The position numbers and the translations under genes are program-made. A DNA stretch of 64,000 bases from Leucobacter sp. Psy1. Lineage in GTDB: Bacteria > Actinomycetota > Actinomycetes > Actinomycetales > Microbacteriaceae. Below are positions 17,069-25,345 of this stretch, piece after piece. The DNA is taken from NCBI RefSeq assembly GCF_020096995.1, contig NZ_CP083692.1:2976001-3040000 (forward strand). Reading direction: 5' to 3'. The notes beneath the pieces were generated by a model. That model made no database searches, was not told the origin of the DNA, and saw only the letters and a list, made by a program, of their open reading frames with translations. The stretch's first letter is position 1. Every line of letters starts with the position of its first letter.

Positions 17069-17595
17069 CCCGCCACACGATTCGCCCCGCCCGCCCCGAA
17101 GACGTCGCCGAGATCCTGGAGATGATCCACGAGCTCGCCGTCTACGAGCAGGAGCCCGACGCCGTCAAGACGACGGCCGCGCAGCTGCACGAGACGCTCT
17201 TCGGCGACTCGCCCGCCGTCTTCGCGCACGTCGCCGATGCCGATCCCGCTGGCGATGCCGCAACCGAGAACGGGAGTGAGCAGCGGCTCGCTGGCTTCGC
17301 GATCTGGTTCCTCACCTACTCAACCTGGGAGGGCGTGCACGGGATCCACCTCGAGGATCTGTACGTGCGGCCGTCCACGCGCGGATCGGGACTCGGCCGT
17401 CGCCTCATGGCAACCCTCGCCGCCGAATGCGACGCTCACGGTTACGCCCGACTGGAGTGGAAAGTACTCAAGTGGAACGAGCTCGCGCTCGGGCTCTACC
17501 GCAGCGTCGGCGGGCAACCGCAGGATGAGTGGGACGTCTATCGACTCGATGGTGACGCCCTGAACAGTCTTGCCGAGACAGTGTCCGCCACCTGA
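17065..17595 (+). CDS. GNAT N-acetyltransferase, diamine/thialysine type
   Basis: This 176-aa acetyltransferase has the acetyl-CoA loop VRPSTRGSGLGRRLM and the SSAT-like segments HTIRPARPEDV, DLYVRPSTRG and WKVLKWNELALGLYRSVG. Relatives acetylate polyamines or thialysine. A Gly/Asp/Glu-rich insert (about 60-75) is unusual for the family. The GTG start overlaps the regulator stop, so it belongs to the 16300-17595 operon. Confidence 0.88.
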   Translation: MTRHTIRPARPEDVAEILEMIHELAVYEQEPDAVKTTAAQLHETLFGDSPAVFAHVADADPAGDAATENGSEQRLAGFAIWFLTYSTWEGVHGIHLEDLYVRPSTRGSGLGRRLMATLAAECDAHGYARLEWKVLKWNELALGLYRSVGGQPQDEWDVYRLDGDALNSLAETVSAT

Positions 17596-17727
17596 ACCAC
17601 TGGGTCGCGTATCGCATTACCTCCTGAAAAGAAACCCTCCCCGGCGAGGGGCCTCTCTCGGGTAGAGTAAAGCCGCTCCGCAGCCGGCGGCTCTTTCCGG
17701 CTCCCGATGTGAGGACGGCCGACACCG

Positions 17728-17964
17728 ATGACCGCAGCACCCGAACCCTTCGCCTCCCCCGGCGTGCTCTGGGCGATGGTTGAGGACGGCTTTCATGTCG
17801 GCAGCCGCGACGGCGAGTTTCTCGGGTACATCGACCGGCGCAGTGACGACGAGTTTCTCGCCTGCGACATGTTCTCCCGGGAGATCGGCGTCTTCGCCGA
17901 CCTTCCGTCCGCCATGCAGGTCGTCACCGACGGCCCCTCGGCACCGCTCGAGACGGCCCAGTAG
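17728..17964 (+). CDS. Hypothetical protein upstream of a BLUF protein, 78 aa
   Basis: I do not recognise this 78-residue soluble protein. It begins with a flexible stretch and then alternates short strands (GFHVGSRDGEFLGYIDRR, FLACDMFSREIGVF), a beta-rich pattern. It ends 15 nt before the BLUF gene, so the two are probably co-transcribed. The start is an ATG with a modest GAGG 11 nt upstream. Confidence 0.65.
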   Translation: MTAAPEPFASPGVLWAMVEDGFHVGSRDGEFLGYIDRRSDDEFLACDMFSREIGVFADLPSAMQVVTDGPSAPLETAQ

Positions 17965-17979
17965 CCCCTACCGGAAGTG

Positions 17980-18456
17980 ATGACGACGTTGCAGCAGGAT
18001 CCGCTCCTCACCCTCATGTACTCCAGCACCGCGGTCGCAACGTTCGACGAGGCCGAGCTTTCCTCGCTCCTCGCGCAGAGCCGAGCGGCGAACGAGCGCA
18101 ACGGACTGACCGGGATGCTGCTGTTCCGGGAGAACCGGTTCTTCCAGACCCTCGAGGGCACGCCTGAGGCCGTGCACGAGGCGATGGACCGAATCCGGGC
18201 CGACGAGCGCCACACCGACGTGCGCGTGCTGAACGAGGAATCGATCGTCGAGCGTCGCTTCTCCGACTGGACCATGGGCTACGTCGCGCTCCCCGCACCG
18301 CGCGAGGCGCTGCCGCAGGGCTTCCGCAACTCGTTCAGCGACGTGCACGGATCGGACGACGCCGTCGCCGCTCTGCGCGCGGCGCGCGAGCTCAACCTCT
18401 GGTTCCGGGTGCGCGCGAACCGCACCTCCGGGCGACGGGTGGCGCGGGCGCGCTAG
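17980..18456 (+). CDS. BLUF-domain blue-light photoreceptor
   Basis: This 158-aa protein has a BLUF domain at residues 8-105 that should bind FAD. The photocycle residues fall at the spacing known from AppA: Tyr14, Asn38, Gln56 (FFQTLEG) and Trp97 (SDWTMG). The C-terminus (105-158) is a short helical, basic tail with no output domain, so it probably acts by protein-protein contact. The start could also be the GTG three bases earlier. It lies just downstream of a 78-aa unknown protein, which is a candidate partner. Confidence 0.93.
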   Translation: MTTLQQDPLLTLMYSSTAVATFDEAELSSLLAQSRAANERNGLTGMLLFRENRFFQTLEGTPEAVHEAMDRIRADERHTDVRVLNEESIVERRFSDWTMGYVALPAPREALPQGFRNSFSDVHGSDDAVAALRAARELNLWFRVRANRTSGRRVARAR

Positions 18457-18486
18457 TGCTCGGAGAGGCGGTTCGCCGCCTCCTCC

Positions 18487-18891
18487 TTATCGTCGCCAGA
18501 ACCGATCGGCGAGCTCCTCCCAGCCCTCACCCGGCTGGGCGCGCGGGCCGAGCACGTACACGACGTCCCCCAGGTGCACCTCCACGGTGTCAGCCGATGT
18601 GCAGCTCAGCATCGGAAGTCGAGATCCGGCGTGTACCGTGACAACGCACAGGTTCTGCGACCCGGCCTGCTGCGCCGCGTAGAACGATCCCCGTCCATCT
18701 GCAGCGAGGAAGCGCGTGGATTCGGCATCGACGCTGTCGAGAATCCCGGTTCCATCTTCCACGACGTCTCTCGAGGATTGGGCACGCTCAAAGTGCGATA
18801 AGTCCGACTCACCGGATGCGCAACCTGCGAGCACGATGGCAGCGACGGCGATCAGTGCCGCCGGCACACGAGTGCGAGTCGACGATGACAT
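18487..18891 (-). CDS. Putative secreted lipoprotein
   Basis: This 134-aa protein has a type II signal peptide: basic n-region, hydrophobic core AALIAVAAIVLAGC, and a lipobox ending in Cys24. It would be lipid-anchored outside the membrane. Two further cysteines (about residues 82 and 97) could form a disulfide. No family is recognised. TAGGGT (18903-18898, minus) lies 6 nt before the ATG, so it appears leaderless. Confidence 0.82.
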   Translation of the reverse strand: MSSSTRTRVPAALIAVAAIVLAGCASGESDLSHFERAQSSRDVVEDGTGILDSVDAESTRFLAADGRGSFYAAQQAGSQNLCVVTVHAGSRLPMLSCTSADTVEVHLGDVVYVLGPRAQPGEGWEELADRFWRR

Positions 18892-18950
18892 ATCTCGACC
18901 CTACAAGCCAGACCGGACTCGTCAACGGCATCGATCACTACGCTGGCCTC

Positions 18951-19331
18951 ATGGACCCGCTCCCTCCTCTCGTGTTCATCGCACTCGTCTCGATCGCCCT
19001 CGGGGTGATCGCCGTGCTGTGGGGCATCCGGGCCGGCGGCGGGCGACGGAGCGGATGGGTGACCGTCACCGGACGCTGGATCCGCGGGCGCGGCATCGCG
19101 GGCGACTGGCGCGTGGAGTATCCGGTGGAGGACCGCGTCCTCACGGTGCACCCGCACCGTGACACATCGCGGCTTCGAGCGAACGTGCCGGTTCAGGTCG
19201 CGTACGACCCGTCGCGACCATCCCGCGCGGTCATCGACACGTTCATGCACAACGGCGGCTTCATCAAGCTCCTGGGTGGGATCTTCGTGGCCGTCGGCCT
19301 GGTACTGCTCGCCATCTTCTTCGTCGCTTAG
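18951..19331 (+). CDS. DUF3592-like membrane protein
   Basis: This 126-aa protein has two transmembrane helices (about 7-27 and 100-122) flanking a beta domain with GRWIRGRG...WRVEYPVEDR...VPVQVAYDPSRPSRAVID, the DUF3592 pattern. Its function is unknown. The ATG at 18951 is chosen because TACGCT ends 6 nt before it; an in-frame ATG at 18885 would overlap the divergent lipoprotein start. Confidence 0.75.
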   Translation: MDPLPPLVFIALVSIALGVIAVLWGIRAGGGRRSGWVTVTGRWIRGRGIAGDWRVEYPVEDRVLTVHPHRDTSRLRANVPVQVAYDPSRPSRAVIDTFMHNGGFIKLLGGIFVAVGLVLLAIFFVA

Positions 19332-19378
19332 GCACCGGAGGCGCAGCGAGGCGGGCTGACGGCGATATTCTGGTGGGC

Positions 19379-20155
19379 ATGGAAAGTCGCGACCGCACGC
19401 ATCGGAACGGTGACGTCCAGATCGCATTCACGGACACCCCTGGCCCCGACGGCCGAGTGTTCGTCCTCGTGCACGGCATCGGCATGGGCCGGGTCGTCTT
19501 CGCCGAGTTGGGCGCAGAACTCTCCTCGTCCGGCCGGGTGCTCGCGATCGACATGCCCGGATTTGGAGACTCCCCCGAACCCGGGTCCACGACGAGTATC
19601 GAGGAGACCGCTGAGAACGTCGCTCGGTTCATCCGTCAGGAGGCCCACGACCCAGTCGTTCTCGTCGGGCACTCGATGGGCACTCAGGTCGTCTCGGAGG
19701 TGGCACTCAATCACCCCGACCTGGTGGAGGCACTCGTCCTGATCGCGCCGACCGTGAACCGGCACGAGCGCACGGCCCGCCAGCAGAGCCTGCGCATGGT
19801 CCAGGACCTCGTGGGCGAGGGACCGAAGGTCCTGCTGCTCGGACTCTGGCAGTACGCCAAGACCAGCCCGCTGTGGTTCGTCAACAAACTCAAGTTCATG
19901 CTCAGGCACCGGCTCGAGAACATCTGCTCGAGCATCGAAGCTCCGACGCTACTGCTGCGCGGGGAGACGGATCCGGTCTGCCCGCCGGAGTGGGTCGACG
20001 AGCTCGCCGGTGCGTTCCCGAATGCCGAGTCGCGGCAGATCGACGGCAGGGGCCACGAGGCCGTCATCAAGAGCCCGCAACCGGTGGCCGGCATGATCCT
20101 CGAGTTCATCGGCACCGAGGAAGCGGCCGGGCCGAACGAGGATCACCTCGTCTGA
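19379..20155 (+). CDS. Alpha/beta hydrolase
   Basis: This 258-aa hydrolase of the alpha/beta fold has oxyanion-side VLVHGIGMG, nucleophile elbow VGHSMG (Ser99), the acid in RGETDPVCPP and a catalytic His in GRGHE. No signal peptide is seen, so it is cytoplasmic. Substrate class (ester, lactone, C-C hydrolase) cannot be told. TATTCT (19366-19371) ends 7 nt before the ATG, a leaderless pattern. A GTG 6 nt earlier is the alternative start. Confidence 0.9.
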   Translation: MESRDRTHRNGDVQIAFTDTPGPDGRVFVLVHGIGMGRVVFAELGAELSSSGRVLAIDMPGFGDSPEPGSTTSIEETAENVARFIRQEAHDPVVLVGHSMGTQVVSEVALNHPDLVEALVLIAPTVNRHERTARQQSLRMVQDLVGEGPKVLLLGLWQYAKTSPLWFVNKLKFMLRHRLENICSSIEAPTLLLRGETDPVCPPEWVDELAGAFPNAESRQIDGRGHEAVIKSPQPVAGMILEFIGTEEAAGPNEDHLV

Positions 20156-20164
20156 GACGGAGAA

Positions 20165-20200
20165 AGCCCCCGATTCGGAACGAGTACCGGATCGGGGGCT
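20165..20200. terminator. Hairpin terminator between the hydrolase gene and tRNA-Tyr
   Basis: A 14-bp stem with one G-U pair (AGCCCCCGAT... at 20165 and ...ATCGGGGGCT ending at 20200) and an 8-nt loop lies 10 nt past the hydrolase stop and 8 nt from the 3' end of the tRNA gene. It can serve both converging transcripts. Confidence 0.8.
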
Positions 20201-20207
20201 TCTACTG

Positions 20208-20289
20208 TGGCGGGTGAGGGATTCGAACCCCCGTAGGCTGTGCCGGCTGATTTACAGTCAGCTCCCTTTGGCCGCTCGGGCAACCCGCC
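20208..20289 (-). tRNA. tRNA-Tyr (anticodon GUA)
   Basis: Read on the minus strand, the acceptor GGCGGGT (from 20289) pairs with ACCCGCC before the discriminator A at 20208. The anticodon arm CTGACTGTAAATCAG gives GTA, the T-arm has GGTTCGAATC, and there is a long variable arm, as in class II bacterial tRNA-Tyr. The CCA is not fully encoded. Confidence 0.97.
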
Positions 20290-20367
20290 AATGGCCGCGT
20301 CACCGCAGCCGAGAACCAACATTACCGTTTCGCCACCGCAAACGGAAATCACGACGCGCGCTGCGCG

Positions 20368-23300
20368 CTATCGCTCGAACTCGGCCATCCATTCGTCGAG
20401 CTCGGGGGACGGTGCTCCCATGGCGTGGCGGTGCGTGCGCACCGAGATCGCCTGTTCGCGGAGCAGGCTGACGAGCTCGACCGGGCCCGCCATGGTGACG
20501 GGTTCGGCCCAGAGGGCGAGGTCGGCGCCACCGCTCATCCACTCGGCTGTGCGCACGCGATCGCCTCCGATCATGCGTACGCGGGCGACGGGCGCGCCGT
20601 CGACGGCGGGCGGCGTGACGACGACCCGTTCGAGCCAGTCGGTGTCGCTCTCGAGGGAGAGCGCGATGCCCTGCGTGCGGAGGAACGCCGTTACCGGATC
20701 AGGCAGCACGTGCCCGGTCGATACGGCGAACGGGGCACGCACGAGCAGTGCCGCCGCGATCACGCGCAGCAGCTCGGCAACGGGTTCGCCTTCGGAGAGC
20801 CGGATCTGCACGGGCACCGGCCAGTGTCTGAGGGCGTTGCGCTCGATCCCGAGTCCGACGGTGTCTCGGACGACGCCGAGCGAGGTGCGCCAGGCGAGCA
20901 CGTCGGCGAGCGCCGCGCGCCTGAGTTCGTCGAACTGCTCGTAAGAGAGCGCTTCCTGCGCGACCTCGATCAAGATCTGCACCTCCGGATCGAGCCCTCG
21001 CAGGTGCAGGGTCGAGCTGCGCGTCCCCTCGCGCACCTGCCAGGTGCCGAGCGTGAGGAGGCGTTGCGGCCCGCCCGAGAGCGCGGAGATGCCGGCGCCC
21101 GCGTCGTTCCACGCTCCACTGGGATGCCGCTCCACCCGAGCACCTGTGGTGGGCCGGTTGACGGCGAGCGCCGCAGCCTGCGCCCGGTCGAGCCAGTGGA
21201 GGATCTCGCGGGGGTCGAGCGATTGGAGCCCTGCAACCGCACCGCCGCCCGCCGACTGGGTCGCGATCGCGTCGCCGAGCGTGAAGGCGTGGGTGAGACC
21301 GAGCACGGGAAGGTCTCGCGCGTCCTCCCAGAACCGCGAACCGCTCGCGACCCCCAGACGCACGCCGGGGGCCCAGAGACGGCCGGTCTCGTCCAGCTGC
21401 CGCGGCTCCACGAGCCACTCCTCGCCCTTGTCGAGCTCGGTGAGCGCGCGGAGCCCCGCCGCGGATGGCGGAGCGGGCAGCGGCCCGATCTGGAACCCCA
21501 GGGGGTCGTTCGCACCCGGGGCCGCGGAGTCTCCGACCCGCAGGCCGCGCACGGCATCCGCCAGCCCCTCGCGGAAGCGTCGCGACCGGTGCACGGCGCC
21601 CACGAGGATGACCCGGCTGACCTCGCGCGGCCCCGGTTGACCGAAGGCCGAGGCGACGACGTCGGCGATGGCGGAGTCGATCTCGGCGGCCGGAGTGACG
21701 ATCACGCTTCCGGTCGCGGGGAACCTGCTGTCGAGCCGGAGCTCCGGCCGTCGCTGCGCGATCGCCCGCGATGCCCCTGGGCTCGCGAGCACCGTGGCAC
21801 GATCTACCGGCGTCTCGGCAGCACCCAGCGCGCGGGCGAACGCCACAGCACCGTCGGGATCCTGCTCATCACCCGGGGTGAGCGCGACGGTCGTCACGGT
21901 GTCGGCTGGCAACCCTGATCCCGCCCACTCCTCGATGAGCACGTCGGCGGCGCGGTGATGCGCGGCGGGGAGCGCCCACACCACGGCACTGCCCGCGGCG
22001 AGGAGCGCGACGACGCTCTCGACCTGATCGGCGAAGGTGGCCGATGCGCCCGCGATCACGACCCCGAGTCCGTCGGGGTGGAAGCTCGCGCCGCGCACCG
22101 CGTTCAGGTTCTCGGCGAGCTGACCCGTGTACCTGGCGACGTCGACGATGTCGGTGACGGTCGCGTCGATGACCCCGATCGGCGCGCCGACATCGGCGGC
22201 CATGGTCTCGGTGAGCCGGTCGCGCGCAGCGACGGTGGCGAGTGCAGCGCGCCGCAGGCGGGTCGCGCGCAGCGTGTGGTTCTGCGCCGCCCAGCGATCT
22301 CCGGCGGCGCGGGCGCGCTCCAGGATCCTTTCGATCTCGGGCGCTGCAGTGTCGGCTGCCGCAGTCTCCGCGGGTGCGGGTGCGGCCGCCGCGTTGCCAC
22401 GGTGCTCCGCCGCGCGCTCAAGCAGCTTCCGCGCCCACTCCCGGTTGGCTGGCACCGTCGCGTCGGTGACGGGTTCGGCGGCGAACCCGGACTGAGAGAC
22501 GACGGGGATCGCGATGGGCGAGCCCATCGCTTCGAGCTGCACCTCGCCGGTGTCCGCGCGCCCGAGCCCGAGCACTGCCGCGGTCAATCCACCCGTCTGG
22601 AACGGTGACGGATCGTCGGGCGCACGGTAGAACAGCGCACTGTCGCGCTCGCTCGGATCCCACTCCCGCGCACGCTGCTGCGTCCGTCGGACGGGCGGGA
22701 ACGGCTCTGACGCCGCTTCGAGGGCCGCGCGCAGGCGTGCATCCTCCGCGGCGAGCGCCTCAGTGTCGCCGCGCAGCACGCCGTCGAGGCGAGCAAGCGC
22801 TGAGGTCTCATCGGCTGCCTCGGCGGCGAGCCCGAGCAGCAGGTCGACGGCGCCGCCGAACTCGGCGGGGCGGACGAGGGGTTGCGCGATCCTGACTCCG
22901 GCCCGAGAGCGGGCGAGATGCTCCGCGAGATCGTCGCCGACCCCGGCGCGCAGTCGGAATCGGAGCATGCCTGCGAGGTCGCGTTCCTGCGCGATGGCTT
23001 CGACGGCGGCGATGAGGTGCGGATCATCGCTCGCGATCACGACGCGCACGACGGCGGCGTGCTCGGGGCGGAGCACCAGGTCGGCGAGCCTGAGCAGCTG
23101 CGCGTCGACCTCGGTGCGCTCGTCAAGCGCGGGGACCGCCAGGCCTGAGTGGATGGAGGCGATGCGTTCGGCACCGACGATGCCGCCGTGCTCGAGGACG
23201 ACCTCGAGCGGCGCCCCGCCCTCTGCAGCCCGGAGTCCGGCCCAGCGGAGCACCCGCTCGAGCAGCTCGCGGGAGTCGGGCAGTTCGGTCAGGATCCCCA

Positions 23301-24075
23301 CCCCCGCCCGCACTCGATCGAGTGCGGGATCCGCGAGTGCGCGGAGCATCACCTCGGGTACGAGGCGAGCAGCGCGATAGGACGAAGGTTCGAGCGTGAC
23401 GCCCACCTCGTGCGCGAGGGCGGCGCCGAGGAGCGGGCGGAGGCGCGTCACGGCATCCGAGACATCGGCCTCGAATGACCAGTCGGTCCCTCCGGGCATC
23501 ACCCGCTCGGCGTCGACGATGAGGTCGGTCACGCCGGGGAAGCCTGCAAGGGCGGTGAGTCGTTCCACCTCGCGATCCGCTGCGGCGGGGCCGTGGACGG
23601 GATCGCCGAGTAGACGCACCGAGGGTCTGAGGCCGGCAGCGGTGCGCCGCTCGAGGGCCGTCGCGAGTGCTGCCGCGCGGTTCGGGTGCTCGGGATCATT
23701 CGGCAGGCGCGCCGCGAGCACGAGGTGCTTCGCACGGTCGCGCAACCAGCGCCGCGCGATCGGCACGACCGCCCACGGAAGCCCGAGCGACGCGAGCCCA
23801 CCGGCGCGCACCGCGAGACGATCACGGACGGGAAGCGTCTGCGGCAGGTCCCTGGAGGCTTCCCTCAGCCCGAACGCCGTTGCGAAGGCGTCGTCCGACC
23901 CGGCGAGGAGGTCCATGACTCTCCGCGTGAACGCCAACCCGCTCGCATCGTGACGCGCACCACCGACCAGGTCAGGATGCTCGCGACCCGAAGTCCGGGC
24001 CTCACTGAGCGACCGCGCCCACTCGACGACTCGCGCCTCGGCGGCGTCCCCGACACCTTCCGAAAGCTCTGCCAT
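20368..24075 (-). CDS. PutA homologue with both active sites apparently lost
   Basis: This 1235-aa protein aligns end to end with actinobacterial bifunctional PutA (proline dehydrogenase then P5C/aldehyde dehydrogenase). The architecture is kept: helical N-terminus, TIM-barrel-like region (about 150-430), ALDH fold (about 540-1050) and the PutA C-terminal fold with VGLGIERNALRHWPVPV and LREQAISVRTHRHAMG. Key residues are not. The family RLVKGA motif reads VLEHGG (293-298); the C-terminal arginine pair is replaced; the ALDH GQKC motif reads GPRE (815-818), so the catalytic Cys is Glu; and the ETGGKN loop is gone. The frame is intact over 3.7 kb, which argues for a retained non-catalytic role. 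TACAGT lies 6 nt before the ATG. Confidence 0.85.
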   Translation of the reverse strand: MAELSEGVGDAAEARVVEWARSLSEARTSGREHPDLVGGARHDASGLAFTRRVMDLLAGSDDAFATAFGLREASRDLPQTLPVRDRLAVRAGGLASLGLPWAVVPIARRWLRDRAKHLVLAARLPNDPEHPNRAAALATALERRTAAGLRPSVRLLGDPVHGPAAADREVERLTALAGFPGVTDLIVDAERVMPGGTDWSFEADVSDAVTRLRPLLGAALAHEVGVTLEPSSYRAARLVPEVMLRALADPALDRVRAGVGILTELPDSRELLERVLRWAGLRAAEGGAPLEVVLEHGGIVGAERIASIHSGLAVPALDERTEVDAQLLRLADLVLRPEHAAVVRVVIASDDPHLIAAVEAIAQERDLAGMLRFRLRAGVGDDLAEHLARSRAGVRIAQPLVRPAEFGGAVDLLLGLAAEAADETSALARLDGVLRGDTEALAAEDARLRAALEAASEPFPPVRRTQQRAREWDPSERDSALFYRAPDDPSPFQTGGLTAAVLGLGRADTGEVQLEAMGSPIAIPVVSQSGFAAEPVTDATVPANREWARKLLERAAEHRGNAAAAPAPAETAAADTAAPEIERILERARAAGDRWAAQNHTLRATRLRRAALATVAARDRLTETMAADVGAPIGVIDATVTDIVDVARYTGQLAENLNAVRGASFHPDGLGVVIAGASATFADQVESVVALLAAGSAVVWALPAAHHRAADVLIEEWAGSGLPADTVTTVALTPGDEQDPDGAVAFARALGAAETPVDRATVLASPGASRAIAQRRPELRLDSRFPATGSVIVTPAAEIDSAIADVVASAFGQPGPREVSRVILVGAVHRSRRFREGLADAVRGLRVGDSAAPGANDPLGFQIGPLPAPPSAAGLRALTELDKGEEWLVEPRQLDETGRLWAPGVRLGVASGSRFWEDARDLPVLGLTHAFTLGDAIATQSAGGGAVAGLQSLDPREILHWLDRAQAAALAVNRPTTGARVERHPSGAWNDAGAGISALSGGPQRLLTLGTWQVREGTRSSTLHLRGLDPEVQILIEVAQEALSYEQFDELRRAALADVLAWRTSLGVVRDTVGLGIERNALRHWPVPVQIRLSEGEPVAELLRVIAAALLVRAPFAVSTGHVLPDPVTAFLRTQGIALSLESDTDWLERVVVTPPAVDGAPVARVRMIGGDRVRTAEWMSGGADLALWAEPVTMAGPVELVSLLREQAISVRTHRHAMGAPSPELDEWMAEFER

Positions 24076-24125
24076 AACCACACTGTAGGCGGGTCATCAG
24101 GGTTTTCCGCGGCGACGCGCAGCGG

Positions 24126-24548
24126 TCACTCGGACGGGGCGTCCTTGATGAGGTTCGTGATCCGCACGGTGCAGCAGCGGCGCCCCTCGTCGTCCTCCAC
24201 GACGATCTCGTGGACGGTGAGCGTGCGACCGAGGTGGATCGGCGTGCACACCCCTGTCACGTACCCGGACGTCGCGGAGCGCACGTGCGTTGCGTTCACG
24301 TCGATGCCGACGGCGAGACGGCCGGGCCCCGCGTGCAGGTTGGCCGCCATCGAGCCGAGCGATTCGCCGAGCACGACGTATGCTCCTCCGTGGAGGTACC
24401 CCACCGTCTGACGGTTGCCGGCGACCGGCATCCGCGCGACGGTGCGTTCCACGGTGTACTCCGTGAACTCGATACCCATGGCATCGGCGAGCTCTCCCGA
24501 GCCGTTCTGCGCGACCCAGTTGCCCGATTCGAGACCGTCACCGACCAT
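24126..24548 (-). CDS. PaaI-like hotdog thioesterase
   Basis: This 140-aa hotdog-fold protein has the PaaI-type active-site segment GYLHGGAYVVLGESLGSMAA and a C-terminal strand CTVRITNLI. It would hydrolyse an acyl- or aryl-CoA in the cytoplasm. It starts 11 bp inside the end of the crotonase gene, so it closes the paaABCDE operon. A second thioesterase is at 29333; one may relieve trapped epoxy-CoA and the other hydroxyphenylacetyl-CoA, but this is inference. Confidence 0.88.
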   Translation of the reverse strand: MVGDGLESGNWVAQNGSGELADAMGIEFTEYTVERTVARMPVAGNRQTVGYLHGGAYVVLGESLGSMAANLHAGPGRLAVGIDVNATHVRSATSGYVTGVCTPIHLGRTLTVHEIVVEDDEGRRCCTVRITNLIKDAPSE

Positions 24549-25308
24549 GGAACACCGGCTTCCGCTTCTCCTGGAACGCGGCGAACCCCTCGCGGTAGTC
24601 GTCCGTATCGCAGAGAGCCGCCTGGGCGCGGTTCTCGTCGGCCATCGACTCCCAGAGACCGATGCGCCGGTCGCGCAGGTCGCGCACGAGTTCGCGCGAC
24701 GCGAGGAAGGCGCGGGTGGCGCCTCGGGCCGCTTGCGCTGCCGCACTCCGGGTCACTTCGAGCGCGTCGTCGTCGGGGAGGACCCGCGAGAAGAGACCCG
24801 AATCCACCGCCTCCGATCCCGACATGAGTCGCCCCGTGTAGATGAGGTCGAGGGTGCGGTGCGCGCCGAGACGCTCGACGAACAGCGCGTGCCCGCCCGA
24901 GTCGAGGGTGGCACCGAGGTTCGCGAACGGACTGCCGATCTTCGCTGACTCGGCGACGTAGACCACGTCGCTCGCGATGAGCAGGCCGAGCCCGACCCCG
25001 AGGCAGGCGCCGTGCGCAACGGCGAAGGTGGGCGCGGGGAACGCCGTCATCCGCTCCATGAGTGGCTGGATGCGCCCCTCGAGATACCCGAGCACATCGT
25101 CCTCGCGCGGGTCGACGCCCGAGATGTCGCGACCGGCGCAGAACGCCCGCCCCTCGCCGCGCAGCACGAGCGCACGCACGCCGGCGTCGGCGGCCCGCGC
25201 GTAGGCACTCGAGAGCTCGTCGACGGCTGCCGCGTCGAGCGCGTTGAGCTTCTGGGGTGCGTTCAGGGTGATCTCGGCGACATCGTCGGCGATGGTGAGG
25301 TCGATCAC
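24538..25308 (-). CDS. paaG: Enoyl-CoA hydratase/isomerase, PaaG-like
   Basis: This 256-aa crotonase has the oxyanion segments RAFCAGRDISG and HGACLGVGLGLLIASD. The active-site stretch NLGATLDSGG carries an Asp where PaaG has its isomerase Asp and ordinary hydratases have Glu. That supports the ring-opening isomerase that makes the oxepin-CoA from 1,2-epoxyphenylacetyl-CoA. It lies between paaE and a thioesterase on one transcript. A plain hydratase cannot be excluded. Confidence 0.8.
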   Translation of the reverse strand: MIDLTIADDVAEITLNAPQKLNALDAAAVDELSSAYARAADAGVRALVLRGEGRAFCAGRDISGVDPREDDVLGYLEGRIQPLMERMTAFPAPTFAVAHGACLGVGLGLLIASDVVYVAESAKIGSPFANLGATLDSGGHALFVERLGAHRTLDLIYTGRLMSGSEAVDSGLFSRVLPDDDALEVTRSAAAQAARGATRAFLASRELVRDLRDRRIGLWESMADENRAQAALCDTDDYREGFAAFQEKRKPVFHGR

Positions 25309-25345
25309 GGGGCTCCTCTTCGTGGGCGGGTGTCGGGCTCGGGTG

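Noticed and set aside
17596-17727. Terminator after the GNAT gene (CCTCCCCGGCGAGGGG)
   Set aside because: The stem is only 4-5 bp and no longer pairing was found.
20425-21918. A 497-codon plus-strand frame opposite the PutA-like gene
   Set aside because: Low-complexity Arg/Glu/Pro/Gly composition and complementarity to an intact conserved gene identify it as a shadow.
20368-24075. Calling the PutA homologue an active proline catabolic enzyme
   Set aside because: The catalytic and substrate residues of both domains are substituted, so the usual product name would mislead.
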